The notes under the pieces: model-generated | What the model was told of the DNA's origin: nothing | What the model saw: the letters and a program-made list of their open reading frames with translations, nothing else | Databases searched by the model: none | Shown: positions 8,702-18,031 of the stretch, piece after piece | Layout: each line of letters starts with the position of its first letter | Numbering within the stretch: the stretch's first letter is position 1 | Source: Chryseosolibacter sp036402075 | GTDB taxonomy: Bacteria > Bacteroidota > Bacteroidia > Cytophagales > Cyclobacteriaceae | Assembly (NCBI GenBank): GCA_036402075.1 | Contig: DASWTP010000216.1 | Coordinates: forward strand, 3,183-67,182 | Direction: 5' to 3' | Length of the DNA stretch: 64,000 nt | Translations under genes and position numbers: made by a program

Positions 8702-11700
8702 ATGAGGAAATTTTTACTAGTAGGTTTGCTAAGCTTTGTCGTGATGACGCATCACGCACTTGCTCAGGATCGAACGGTTTCCGGTAAAGTAACAGCCTCC
8801 GAAGACGGAGCCGCTTTGCCGGGTGTCAATGTAGTTTTAAAAGGTACGGCCACGGGCGCTGTAACGGACAGTGAAGGAAATTTTACGCTCCGCGTTCCTA
8901 CGACAGGAGGCACTCTGGTTTTTTCATTTATCGGACTGCAAACGCAGGAGATTGAGATCGGTACACGATCGACCATTGATATTATCATGACACAGGATGC
9001 CAAACAGCTGGGCGAGGTTGTGGTAACGTCATTTGGTATCGAGCGTGAACGCAAAGCCCTGGGGTATTCCCTACAGGAAGTGAAAGGTGAAGACCTTGTG
9101 CGTGGTCGCCAGACCAGTGTGTTGAACTCGCTACAGGGTAAAATTGCAGGTGCACAGATCGCGAACGCGGGTGGTGGTTTGGGTAGCAGTACCCGCGTGG
9201 TGCTTCGCGGACCTACTTCGTTACTCGGTAATAACCAGGCACTCTTTGTTGTCGATGGGGTTCCGATCAACAACAGCTCAAACAACAACGTGCAGGCATC
9301 GTCTAACTTCTTTGATAACGTGGTGGATGGCGGTAACCGCGCCAATGATATTAACCCGGAAGACATTGAGTCTGTGTCGGTACTGAAAGGCCCAGCCGCA
9401 GCTGCGCTTTATGGATCGCGTGCAGCAAGTGGCGTCATTCTGATCACAACTAAAAAAGGAAAGAACATTAACGGCAAAAATGAAGTGGTTTTCAACAGCT
9501 CCTACTTGTTGTCAAAAGTGCTCGTTACGCCAAAACTCCAAAATCGATTTGGTCAGGGCCAGTTAGGTGATAACCAGGCCTTCCTGAATGACCAGGAAAG
9601 CTGGGGTGATCCGTTTGATAACTCACTTCGCCCATATGGCGCCATTGTGAACAACGTGCAGCAGTACAAGCGCTATTCTGCACTGCCAACCAATATTGAA
9701 GACTTCTATGAAATCGGAAAGAGTTTCCAGAATTCGTTGTCGTTGTCGGGTGGAAACGATAAGTCCACATACTACCTGTCGTTCACTGACCTTGCTCAAA
9801 CGGGTGTGATCAAGACGACAGACTACCATCGCAATAACTTCACACTGAACGGAAGCACACAACTCGCAAACAAGCTGAGATCAAGTGCTTCGATCAATTA
9901 TGTGCGGATTGATGCCAACCTGCCACAGACCGGCCAGCGTAACCATGCGATGTCAAACATCCTGAACGTACCTCGCGATTATAGTATCCGCGATTTCGAA
10001 GATCTGAACAATCCTTTCAACACACCTGATGGATTCTTCACACCATTCGCGGTGAATCCGTACTACACCTTGGCACACGACTATTCGCATCAGGATATGA
10101 ACAGGATCTACGGAAACTTCCAACTGTCGTACCAGCCCCTTGACTGGATGACAGCAACGGCACGTGTAGGAACAGACGTCAGCTCAGATGAAAGAAACAC
10201 CTTCGCAGACATCGTAGAATACAACGATCCATCGGGTCCAAACTACCAGGGCGCTTTCAACTACAACGGTGAGTACACTGAGCAGCGCATCAACAACCGG
10301 GAGATAGATGCCAACTTCATCCTGAGCATGACCAGGAAGATCTCTGATCGCTTTGAAGCAACCTGGCTATTGGGTTATAATTTCAACCAGCGCACAGGTA
10401 GCAACACCGGGGCCACTGCCTCTGACCTTACTATCCCTGGCTATGACAACCTGGGCAACGTGAACGGAAACTACGTTGCGTTCGGTGGTTTTACCAAGCG
10501 AAGACTGTTTGGTGCATATTCTTCTCTTGATCTTAGCTACAACGGCTATTTGTTTCTGGGCGCTACGTTCAGAAACGACTGGTCTTCCACGCTTCCAAAA
10601 GGCAACAATTCATTCGCCTACCCAAGTGTGAATATGAGCTTTGTGCTGACCGATGCTTTCGACATCAGCAACAATGTTCTTTCTTCTGCAAAAGTGCGAG
10701 CCAGCTATGCGCAAGTGGGTAATGACGCCAACCCTTATCAAACGGCTTCCATCTTCAACCAGGCCGGGCCAACCGGTGCGTTCTCCGGAATTACTTTTCC
10801 ATTCAACAATGGTTCGGTAACAGTTCCAGGCTTTAGCGAAGGCGATGTGATCGGAAATGCTAACCTTCAGCCGGAAATAACAAAGTCGCTGGAGTTCGGT
10901 GTTGATGCGCGCTTGTTCCAGGGCAGGCTCAGTCTTGATGTTGCGTACTACGACAGCAAGAGCGAACAGCAAATTTTGAATGCTGCAGTTGCTCCTTCGT
11001 CTGGATACAATACACAAGTGATCAACGTAGGTTCGGTTTCCAACAAAGGAATTGAAGTTACGCTGGGTGGAAGAATCCTGAATGCAGGTGATTTTGCGTG
11101 GGATCTGTCAGTAAATTTTGCGAAGAACAAAAACCGTGTGGAGGAGTTGAATGCCGGAAACACGGAGCTCACGCTGGTAAACCAGGGACTCACCCCAGGC
11201 TTGAAAATTCGCGTAGGCGAACCGTACGGAGTGTTTGAGGCAACAACAACGCTTAGAACACCGGAGGGCAAAATCGTAGTAGGTAACGATGGTATTCCGC
11301 TGGATGATCCGAACCCGGTTTACATCGGTACACTCCAGCCAGACTGGACTGGTGGTTTGTCGTCTACTCTTTCATTCAAGGGCCTGAGCTTATCTGCAAC
11401 CTTCGACACGCGCCAGGGTGGAAACATTGTATCGTCAACCATGGCACAGTTGTACTTCAATGGTCAGCTGGAGGAAACTGCTTTCAACGATCGTGAAGAA
11501 TGGATCGTTCCAAACTCAGTTGTTCAGGACGGGGTGGATGAAAATGACCAGCCTATTTATGTTCCGAATACTACACCGCTTACAATGTATGGTGGAGGAA
11601 CCTATCGCCAGTATTGGGCAAACATCCAGGGTGGATCGAGAAACGATGAAGTTCTCCTCGATGCCTCATTCATTAAGCTTCGGGAAATCGCACTGAACTA

Positions 11701-11929
11701 CTCGTTACCAAAAAGCTTGTTGAATCGTACACCGTTTGGCGATGTTACGGTAGGGCTCGTTGGCAGAAATCTCTGGCTGCACACGGCAAAGGACAACCAC
11801 GTTATCGACCCGGAAGCTAACGCGTTCGGTGCTGGAAACGCTGCGGGCTTCGTGAACGTGCAGGGTTATGAGTTCTACGGAATTCCTACGCAGGCAACCT
11901 ATGGTGTTAATCTACGAGCAACATTCTAG
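8702..11929 (+). CDS. SusC/RagA family TonB-dependent outer-membrane transporter
   Basis: Encodes 1075 residues from the ATG at 8702, chosen because it starts a signal peptide (MRKFLLVGLLSFVVMTHHALAQ). A carboxypeptidase-regulatory-like domain (RTVSGKVTASEDGAALPGVNV) covers about 24-105. Then comes a plug domain with the SusC signature motifs (GVPINNSSNN, EDIESVSVLKGPAAAALYGSRA, GVILITTKKGK), and a long beta-barrel ending in an aromatic residue (NLRATF), as outer-membrane barrels do. It forms the lidded nutrient-uptake complex with the SusD-like protein encoded 25 nt downstream. Substrate is not predictable; no glycoside hydrolase gene is nearby. Confidence 0.96.
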   Translation: MRKFLLVGLLSFVVMTHHALAQDRTVSGKVTASEDGAALPGVNVVLKGTATGAVTDSEGNFTLRVPTTGGTLVFSFIGLQTQEIEIGTRSTIDIIMTQDAKQLGEVVVTSFGIERERKALGYSLQEVKGEDLVRGRQTSVLNSLQGKIAGAQIANAGGGLGSSTRVVLRGPTSLLGNNQALFVVDGVPINNSSNNNVQASSNFFDNVVDGGNRANDINPEDIESVSVLKGPAAAALYGSRAASGVILITTKKGKNINGKNEVVFNSSYLLSKVLVTPKLQNRFGQGQLGDNQAFLNDQESWGDPFDNSLRPYGAIVNNVQQYKRYSALPTNIEDFYEIGKSFQNSLSLSGGNDKSTYYLSFTDLAQTGVIKTTDYHRNNFTLNGSTQLANKLRSSASINYVRIDANLPQTGQRNHAMSNILNVPRDYSIRDFEDLNNPFNTPDGFFTPFAVNPYYTLAHDYSHQDMNRIYGNFQLSYQPLDWMTATARVGTDVSSDERNTFADIVEYNDPSGPNYQGAFNYNGEYTEQRINNREIDANFILSMTRKISDRFEATWLLGYNFNQRTGSNTGATASDLTIPGYDNLGNVNGNYVAFGGFTKRRLFGAYSSLDLSYNGYLFLGATFRNDWSSTLPKGNNSFAYPSVNMSFVLTDAFDISNNVLSSAKVRASYAQVGNDANPYQTASIFNQAGPTGAFSGITFPFNNGSVTVPGFSEGDVIGNANLQPEITKSLEFGVDARLFQGRLSLDVAYYDSKSEQQILNAAVAPSSGYNTQVINVGSVSNKGIEVTLGGRILNAGDFAWDLSVNFAKNKNRVEELNAGNTELTLVNQGLTPGLKIRVGEPYGVFEATTTLRTPEGKIVVGNDGIPLDDPNPVYIGTLQPDWTGGLSSTLSFKGLSLSATFDTRQGGNIVSSTMAQLYFNGQLEETAFNDREEWIVPNSVVQDGVDENDQPIYVPNTTPLTMYGGGTYRQYWANIQGGSRNDEVLLDASFIKLREIALNYSLPKSLLNRTPFGDVTVGLVGRNLWLHTAKDNHVIDPEANAFGAGNAAGFVNVQGYEFYGIPTQATYGVNLRATF

Positions 11930-11954
11930 TTCTTGACTTTAAAAGAATTTATTT

Positions 11955-13403
11955 ATGCAAATCAATAAAATAGTTTTTGGGATCGCGATGATGGCGGGTG
12001 TTGTCATGACATCGTGTGATGATGCCCTTGACATCAACACTGATCCGAACAACCCTGCAAACTCAACGCCTCAGCTGACTTTGCCGGCCGCGCAAGTGGG
12101 TCTGGCTACCACACTTGAGTCGCAATACAATATCCTCGGAAGCATCCTCGCCAACTATTGGACGCAGGGACCGACCGCTTCCCAGTACAGTGGGTTCGAG
12201 CAGTATAACATCACGACAACAAACTTTGTCGGGGCGTGGCAGGCGATGTATTCCGGCAGTGGTGGTGCAGGTTTCGATACAGGCGTGCTCTCTGACCTGA
12301 AATTTGTAAAGACTGCAGCCCTGGCTAACAATCAGCAGAACTACGCTGCCATTGCCCAGCTTCTTCAGGTTTACACGTTCCAGATTCTTGTAGATCTTTA
12401 TGATAAAATTCCGTATTCGGAAGCGTTGCGTGGCAAAGAGGGGATACTTGCTCCCCGCTTCGATGACGGAAATGTGATCTACGATGATCTGATCGTGAAG
12501 ATCGATGAAGCCATGGGCTGGATCAATCCTTCTGCTCCTGGTCCCGGCAACGATGACTTGATCTTCGGTGGTGACATGGGTCTGTGGACCCGTTTCGCAA
12601 ACACACTGAAGTTAAAGATCTACATCCGCCAGGCATTTGCACGGCCTGCTGTGGCGCAGGCTGGCATCGCGGCACTGTATGCCACAAGCCCCGTATTCTT
12701 AACTGCCGATCAGCATGCGCTCATTTCCTTCAGTACAAGCACAGGCAATGAAAATCCACTTTGGCAGGAGCTCGACAGCACTACTCCGTCAAACGTTGTG
12801 GCGAGCCTTACCTCGACAACGGCCTTGTCTGATGCGTCTGATCCACGCCTGACCGCGTTATATGATCCGGCTCCAACGGGAGGACAATACACCGGTCTTC
12901 TCCAGGGAACAGGGACAACGGATGGTGGACAGTACAACAACTACGCGCGTCCTGATGCCTCGATCATCCTGTCAAGAACTGCACCGGTTATCCTCATGTC
13001 AGGTTACGAGAGTTTGTTCCTTCAGGCGGAAGCTGCTCAGCGCGGCTGGAGCGGGCAGAATGCGCAAACACTTTACAACGCAGCGGTTAGTGCATCGTTT
13101 GCCTTCTGGGGCCAGAACGGTTCTGCACTGCTGGCGCCAGGTGGAGCATACGCCTACAACAATACACTCCAGCAAATTTTTTATCAGAAATGGCTCGCTT
13201 TTAATGGCAAGCAGGGATACGAAGGTTGGACTGAATGGAGAAGAACGGGCGTTCCTACGCTGGCAAGATCGGTTCAGGGCGCACCGCTTGGAAACATTTT
13301 TCCGCTTCGCCTGATCTGGCCAACAAACGAAACCTCATCGAACCCAAATGCTCCTGCATTGCAGACCGTTGACACGCCTGTATGGTGGGATACAACCTTT
13401 TAA
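11955..13403 (+). CDS. SusD/RagB-like nutrient-binding lipoprotein
   Basis: Encodes 482 residues with lipobox MTSC (Cys21). The N-terminal segment DALDINTDPNNPANSTPQ is typical of the SusD-like_2 subfamily. An alpha-helical TPR-like scaffold follows, and the C-terminal region has the conserved WTEWRRTG and PLRLIWPTNE segments. As a surface lipoprotein it caps the SusC barrel and captures the substrate. It lies 25 nt after susC and 11 nt before the next lipoprotein gene, in one operon. Confidence 0.95.
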   Translation: MQINKIVFGIAMMAGVVMTSCDDALDINTDPNNPANSTPQLTLPAAQVGLATTLESQYNILGSILANYWTQGPTASQYSGFEQYNITTTNFVGAWQAMYSGSGGAGFDTGVLSDLKFVKTAALANNQQNYAAIAQLLQVYTFQILVDLYDKIPYSEALRGKEGILAPRFDDGNVIYDDLIVKIDEAMGWINPSAPGPGNDDLIFGGDMGLWTRFANTLKLKIYIRQAFARPAVAQAGIAALYATSPVFLTADQHALISFSTSTGNENPLWQELDSTTPSNVVASLTSTTALSDASDPRLTALYDPAPTGGQYTGLLQGTGTTDGGQYNNYARPDASIILSRTAPVILMSGYESLFLQAEAAQRGWSGQNAQTLYNAAVSASFAFWGQNGSALLAPGGAYAYNNTLQQIFYQKWLAFNGKQGYEGWTEWRRTGVPTLARSVQGAPLGNIFPLRLIWPTNETSSNPNAPALQTVDTPVWWDTTF

Positions 13404-13414
13404 CGAACTGACAC

Positions 13415-14083
13415 ATGAAAAGAATAAAAAACATATTCGTCATGATCGCGGTGCTCGCAAGCATTGTGGCCTGCGATCGCGACTTTGATTCGGATGATAT
13501 TGCGGTAGGTGTGATTCGCTTCCCGGCTATTCAGCTCCAGGGCGATCGGGTAGTGATCGTCCCTGCGGGGTCAACCTATACGGATGCCGGTGCACGCGCA
13601 CTCCTTGGCGATGAAGACATCACGAGCACCATGGAGACGTCAAATAATATCAACCTTGCCGTTCCAGGAATTTACACCGTTGATTATGCTGTGACTACTG
13701 TAAACGAATTAGGCCAGGAGTCATCTGTGACTGATCAGCGCACCGTGATCGTGCCGCCAACAAGTCCGAACACAACGGTTGACCTGTCCGGTACTTACAC
13801 CCGGACGACAGCTGCCGGTGTTGCTCCGGTTAACTGGACGAAGGTTGCCCCGGGACTTTATTTGAACGACAATGTTGGCGGTGTGATCCCACCAAGCATT
13901 GCTGTACTCCCGGTGTATGTGTTTCACTATGCGAATGGAACGATAACCATTCCTGCTCAGCCTGTGCCTAACGGCTACACGTTCAATGGCGCGAACATAA
14001 CGCTTACGCCTGCAGGTTACAACCTGGTGATTCCTAATACGGTTGGATTCGGAACTGGTACTCGTGTTTTAGTTAAACAATGA
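13415..14083 (+). CDS. SusCD-associated lipoprotein with Ig-like domain (BT_2262/DUF5011-like)
   Basis: Encodes 222 residues; lipobox IVAC with Cys20. Residues 40-120 resemble the Ig-like repeat of DUF5011/BT_2262-type proteins (VIVPAGSTYTDAGARALLGDEDI, INLAVPGIYTVDYAVT). The C-terminal half is a separate strand-rich domain. Such lipoproteins are commonly encoded after susD and act as accessory surface glycan- or ligand-binding proteins; that role is inferred from position. Confidence 0.8.
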   Translation: MKRIKNIFVMIAVLASIVACDRDFDSDDIAVGVIRFPAIQLQGDRVVIVPAGSTYTDAGARALLGDEDITSTMETSNNINLAVPGIYTVDYAVTTVNELGQESSVTDQRTVIVPPTSPNTTVDLSGTYTRTTAAGVAPVNWTKVAPGLYLNDNVGGVIPPSIAVLPVYVFHYANGTITIPAQPVPNGYTFNGANITLTPAGYNLVIPNTVGFGTGTRVLVKQ

Positions 14084-14087
14084 TCTT

Positions 14088-14594
14088 ATGAAAATCAGAT
14101 ACATCTATACATTACTTTTTTGCGCATCGATCGGTTTGAGTTCGTGCGTAACTGGTGGCTTCGATGAAAACCCGCAGCTTGACGCGCGAAATGAAGCGCT
14201 CGCGAAAGCGCCAAAGATAGAAGCCATCTTTGTTAATGGAACAAAGCTGGAACGTAACACACAATCGTTGCGGATTATTACCGCACATCCGGGTGACGTT
14301 CTGTCAATAAGCGCTGAAATTACCAGCGGAAAAGATGCCGAGCTAAGCACGCTCGAGGTAACGCGTCAGTATTATGGCGATGAAGATCCGCTTCCACTTG
14401 ACCCGAATGCTTCGTCCTCAGTCATTGACCTGACGGGGAATACCTACGTGTATGACCTGGACTATACTGTTCCGGCAGCAGATGATGATGGCCACGACTT
14501 TCACGATGGCGACATTATCCTGGTGCACATGCTTGTGGGCAATACGTCAGATAATTTCGGATATCGTTCGTTCGAAATCGAAATCCAACACTAA
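14088..14594 (+). CDS. Small SusCD-operon lipoprotein of unknown function
   Basis: Encodes 168 residues, 4 nt after the preceding gene. Signal peptide and lipobox LSSC (Cys20). Residues 45-165 are predicted strands with an acidic Asp/His-rich loop (AADDDGHDFHDGDI) that could bind a metal; this is an impression, not a recognised motif. It is the last gene of the susCD operon, closed by an intrinsic terminator. Confidence 0.75.
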   Translation: MKIRYIYTLLFCASIGLSSCVTGGFDENPQLDARNEALAKAPKIEAIFVNGTKLERNTQSLRIITAHPGDVLSISAEITSGKDAELSTLEVTRQYYGDEDPLPLDPNASSSVIDLTGNTYVYDLDYTVPAADDDGHDFHDGDIILVHMLVGNTSDNFGYRSFEIEIQH

Positions 14595-14611
14595 CGCTTT
14601 CTAAAACTTTT

Positions 14612-14642
14612 GAAAAAGAGCTGAACTTCTCGGCTCTTTTTC
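14612..14642 (+). terminator. Intrinsic terminator of the susCD operon
   Basis: Stem GAAAAAGAGC (14612-14621) pairs with GCTCTTTTTC (14633-14642), 11-nt loop, T-rich 3-prime arm; it could work in both directions. Confidence 0.85.
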
Positions 14643-14655
14643 ATTTTATCTCATT

Positions 14656-15366
14656 ATGATGTACAAGGCTTTATTCTTTTATCTTGTTGCTTCAACAACA
14701 ACCGTTGCGCAAGTCATGGTAAGTCCGCACAGCAAGTTGCTGTTTCAGCGATCCTCGCTCGGGTTTGTTTCCGAACTTCCTCCGCCACCACCCGGCACCG
14801 TGGGGTCTGCCTATTATGATGACAACTGGCTTACGACTGACCTTTTCCTGAAAAATGAAACCAAACTCGAAGGGGTTCATGTTAAACTCGACCTTTCATC
14901 ACAAAACTTTGAAATTCTTCATGAAGGAGCAGTTAAGGTCCTTCCCGGTGAACGCGTGCTTTCGTTCCAGTGGATTACGGGCAAAGGCGTACAGGAAGTT
15001 TTCGTGCGGGGTGATTACATCACGGCCGAAGGACTGAAGCTGACCGGTTTCATGAAGCTGCTCAGCGATACTGAACCTTTTCGGCTGATCGAGTTCTATA
15101 CTGTTGAAAAGCTCTCCGCAAACTACAATCCCCAGCTTGATGTGGGCACCAAGGATCACCAGATCGTAAAGAAGTCGAGGATGTTTATTGCCAAAGACAA
15201 GCTTGTGCTTGAAGTGAAAGGGAGTAAGAAAAAATTCATCAGCGATTTCAAAGACGTTTTTCAGACCGATGTTTCCGGAATTGTGAAGGAGTTTGACATC
15301 GACACGCGAGACGACCAGGAACTCCTGGTGCTGCTCAAGCAGCTCAATTATTCTAATCCCGGGTAA
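14656..15366 (+). CDS. Secreted protein of unknown function
   Basis: Encodes 236 residues with a signal peptide (to about TTVAQ, residue 19); either of two adjacent ATG codons may be used. A short Pro-rich turn (ELPPPPPGTVGS) precedes a strand-rich body. No lipobox and no family that I recognise. It follows the susCD operon terminator closely and precedes the metalloprotease, but has no obvious shared signal with either. Confidence 0.65.
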   Translation: MMYKALFFYLVASTTTVAQVMVSPHSKLLFQRSSLGFVSELPPPPPGTVGSAYYDDNWLTTDLFLKNETKLEGVHVKLDLSSQNFEILHEGAVKVLPGERVLSFQWITGKGVQEVFVRGDYITAEGLKLTGFMKLLSDTEPFRLIEFYTVEKLSANYNPQLDVGTKDHQIVKKSRMFIAKDKLVLEVKGSKKKFISDFKDVFQTDVSGIVKEFDIDTRDDQELLVLLKQLNYSNPG

Positions 15367-15434
15367 GCAACTCCTGTAGAAAACCTTTCCGGCTTTCAAG
15401 TATTTTTATAGCTTTAGCTTCAAACCTGAACCGT

Positions 15435-17906
15435 ATGAAGTTAAAGCTTTCTTTTTTGTTGCTATTCGTCAGCGTTTGCGTGTCTGGAGTCGCTCAAAAG
15501 AAAAACCAGGAAAAGTCATCCGCTGAGCCCGCTAAAAATCCCATCGAAGCAAAGGTTGCAGGGCTGAAAAAGCATCCCGGATTTGTTGAATTCTACTATG
15601 ATGAAAAGCAGGATAAAGTTTTCTTACTCATCAACCAGTTTAACAAGGAGTTGCTCTACGTGAATTCATTGCCTGCGGGAGTCGGCTCGAACGACATTGG
15701 CCTTGATCGTGGACAGCTCGGGGGTGAGCGTGTGGTGAGATTCGAAAAGCGCGGCCCAAAACTGCTGATGATCGAACCTAACTATCGCTACCGGGCATTG
15801 ACAGAAAACGTGGCTGAGAAAAAAGCCGTGGAAGAAGCATTTGCGCAATCTGTGCTCTGGGGCTTTAAAGTGGAAGCCGAACATGAAGGTGCCGCGCTTG
15901 TCGATGCCACCGATTTTTTTATGCAGGACGCACATGGTGTCATTGAGACGCTCAAGTCGCAACAGCAGGGAACGTATACACTCGATAAATCCCGTAGCGC
16001 ATTTTATCCCGAACGCATCAAAAACTTTCCAAAGAACTCCGAGTTCGAAGTGATCCTCACGTTTACAGGTCAACCTACCGGGGCATTCATCCGAAGCGTT
16101 ACACCAACACCATCGAGCGTCACGGTTCGCCAGCATCATTCGTTTATTGAATTGCCGGACAACGATTATAAGCCACGGCTTTTTGATCCACGGGCCGGCT
16201 ACTTCAGCCTTTCATTTTACGATTACGCGTCTCCGATCAGCGAACCGATCGAAAAACGATTTATTACACGCCATCGCCTGAAGAAAAAGGATCCGGCTGC
16301 AGCGATGAGTGAGGCCATTGAGCCGATTGTCTATTACCTCGACAGTGGAACTCCTGAGCCTATTCGTTCAGCTCTTCTTGAAGGAGGCCGTTGGTGGAAT
16401 CAGGCATTCGAAGCTGCGGGTTTTAAGGATGCGTTTCGCGTGGAGATGATGCCAGAGGGTGCCGACCCGATGGATGTCCGCTATAACGTGATCAATTGGG
16501 TTCATCGGTCCACCAGGGGCTGGTCGTATGGAGCATCGATCACCGACCCGCGAACGGGCGAAATTCTGAAAGGTCATGTCACGCTCGGATCTCTTCGCGT
16601 GCGACAGGATTTTCTCATCGCGGAAGGATTACTTGCTCCGTATGAGACAGGAAAGCCGGTTTCAAAGGAAATGGAAGAGATGGCGTTAGCCCGTTTGCGG
16701 CAGCTCTCGGCACATGAGATCGGCCACACCATCGGACTCGCCCACAGCTATTCGTCAAGCTCGGAAAAACTTGCCTCTGTCATGGATTACCCTCATCCCA
16801 TGGTGACGCTGACAAACGGAAAAATTTCTATGGCCAATGCCTACGACAATAAAATTGGCGCGTGGGATAAAGTAGCTATCCGTTTTGGTTATTCAGAATT
16901 TGCAGACAACGAGGCTGAACAATTGAATAAAATCCTTCAGGATGCGTTGAAAGAAGGCTTGACGTTTCTTTCCGACCAGGACGCACGTCCATTAGGCAGC
17001 GCACATCCCTTTGCTCACTTGTGGGACAACGGAACTAATCCTGCTGACGAGCTGAACCGTGTGCTTGACATCCGCAAGGTAGCGTTGCAAAACTTTGGCG
17101 AGAACAATATTCGCCCAGGAAGGCCTATGGCTACCCTTGAAGAGGCCCTTGTGCCTGTCTATTTCTTCCATCGGTATCAGACTGAAGCTGCAGCAAAGAT
17201 GATCGGTGGTCTGAATTATCGTTATGCCCTGCGTGGCGATGGCCAGCCCGTTACACAATTTGTTCCTGCAGCAGAACAGGCTAAAGCACTTGAATCGCTT
17301 CTCCGCACGATCGCACCCGAAACGCTGACACTTCCTGAAAATTTAATCCAGGTCATTCCTCCGAGACCAATCGGTTATTCCCGCAGCCGCGAAGTCATTA
17401 AGACGCGTACCGATCTTGCGTTCGATGCATTAAGTCCTGCAGAGAGTGCCGCGGACATGACCATTGGCTTACTACTCCATCCCGCAAGAGCGCAACGTCT
17501 GTTGGAACACAATAGTCGCAACCAGGAGCAGCCTTCCCTCGAGTCTGTTATTGATCGTTTGATTGCCGCGACCTATCGTTCAGAAATTCGGTCTGGCCAC
17601 GCGAAAATGGTGCAGTTTACCGTGAATGATGTATTTCTCACCAACCTATTCAAGCTTGCTGCGAGTAAGGAAAGTTCGGGGTTGGTAAAATCTGTGGCGA
17701 ATTCGAAGATTGATCAGCTGGCCAGTCACATCGGTGCACGTATGAAGACTATAACGGATACCCATAGTCAGGTATTTTTTAAATATGCGCTTCAGCGGAT
17801 TGCGGATTACAAAGACGATCCATCCGAATTTGTTATCGAAAATGTGCTGCCACCGCCTCCGGGACAGCCGATTGGTTCAACAAATCCTTTGTTTTGTGAC
17901 CACTAA
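15435..17906 (+). CDS. Secreted zinc metalloprotease (DUF5117/DUF4953 family)
   Basis: Encodes 823 residues with signal peptide (…VCVSGVAQ). The metzincin zinc site HEIGHTIGLAH has ligands His427, His431 and His437 and catalytic Glu428, followed by a Met-turn SVMDYPHP. The N-terminal region (about 50-210) matches the DUF5117 type and the zinc site lies in the DUF4953 catalytic region; family members are about 800-850 residues, so it is complete. Located just after a susCD locus with no glycosidases, it could supply peptides to that importer; this is inference. The C terminus has a Pro-rich turn (VLPPPPGQPIG). Confidence 0.9.
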   Translation: MKLKLSFLLLFVSVCVSGVAQKKNQEKSSAEPAKNPIEAKVAGLKKHPGFVEFYYDEKQDKVFLLINQFNKELLYVNSLPAGVGSNDIGLDRGQLGGERVVRFEKRGPKLLMIEPNYRYRALTENVAEKKAVEEAFAQSVLWGFKVEAEHEGAALVDATDFFMQDAHGVIETLKSQQQGTYTLDKSRSAFYPERIKNFPKNSEFEVILTFTGQPTGAFIRSVTPTPSSVTVRQHHSFIELPDNDYKPRLFDPRAGYFSLSFYDYASPISEPIEKRFITRHRLKKKDPAAAMSEAIEPIVYYLDSGTPEPIRSALLEGGRWWNQAFEAAGFKDAFRVEMMPEGADPMDVRYNVINWVHRSTRGWSYGASITDPRTGEILKGHVTLGSLRVRQDFLIAEGLLAPYETGKPVSKEMEEMALARLRQLSAHEIGHTIGLAHSYSSSSEKLASVMDYPHPMVTLTNGKISMANAYDNKIGAWDKVAIRFGYSEFADNEAEQLNKILQDALKEGLTFLSDQDARPLGSAHPFAHLWDNGTNPADELNRVLDIRKVALQNFGENNIRPGRPMATLEEALVPVYFFHRYQTEAAAKMIGGLNYRYALRGDGQPVTQFVPAAEQAKALESLLRTIAPETLTLPENLIQVIPPRPIGYSRSREVIKTRTDLAFDALSPAESAADMTIGLLLHPARAQRLLEHNSRNQEQPSLESVIDRLIAATYRSEIRSGHAKMVQFTVNDVFLTNLFKLAASKESSGLVKSVANSKIDQLASHIGARMKTITDTHSQVFFKYALQRIADYKDDPSEFVIENVLPPPPGQPIGSTNPLFCDH

Positions 17907-18031
17907 GTGCAGAAAATACGAGAAACCTGCCAGACAGGCGTAATGTAGGATTTTGGTGATTTTTAACCAGCAATTCATAACGTACTGTCGTTAGTTGCAA
18001 TCGTTATAGCTTGGTTAAAGATCTTCCATTG

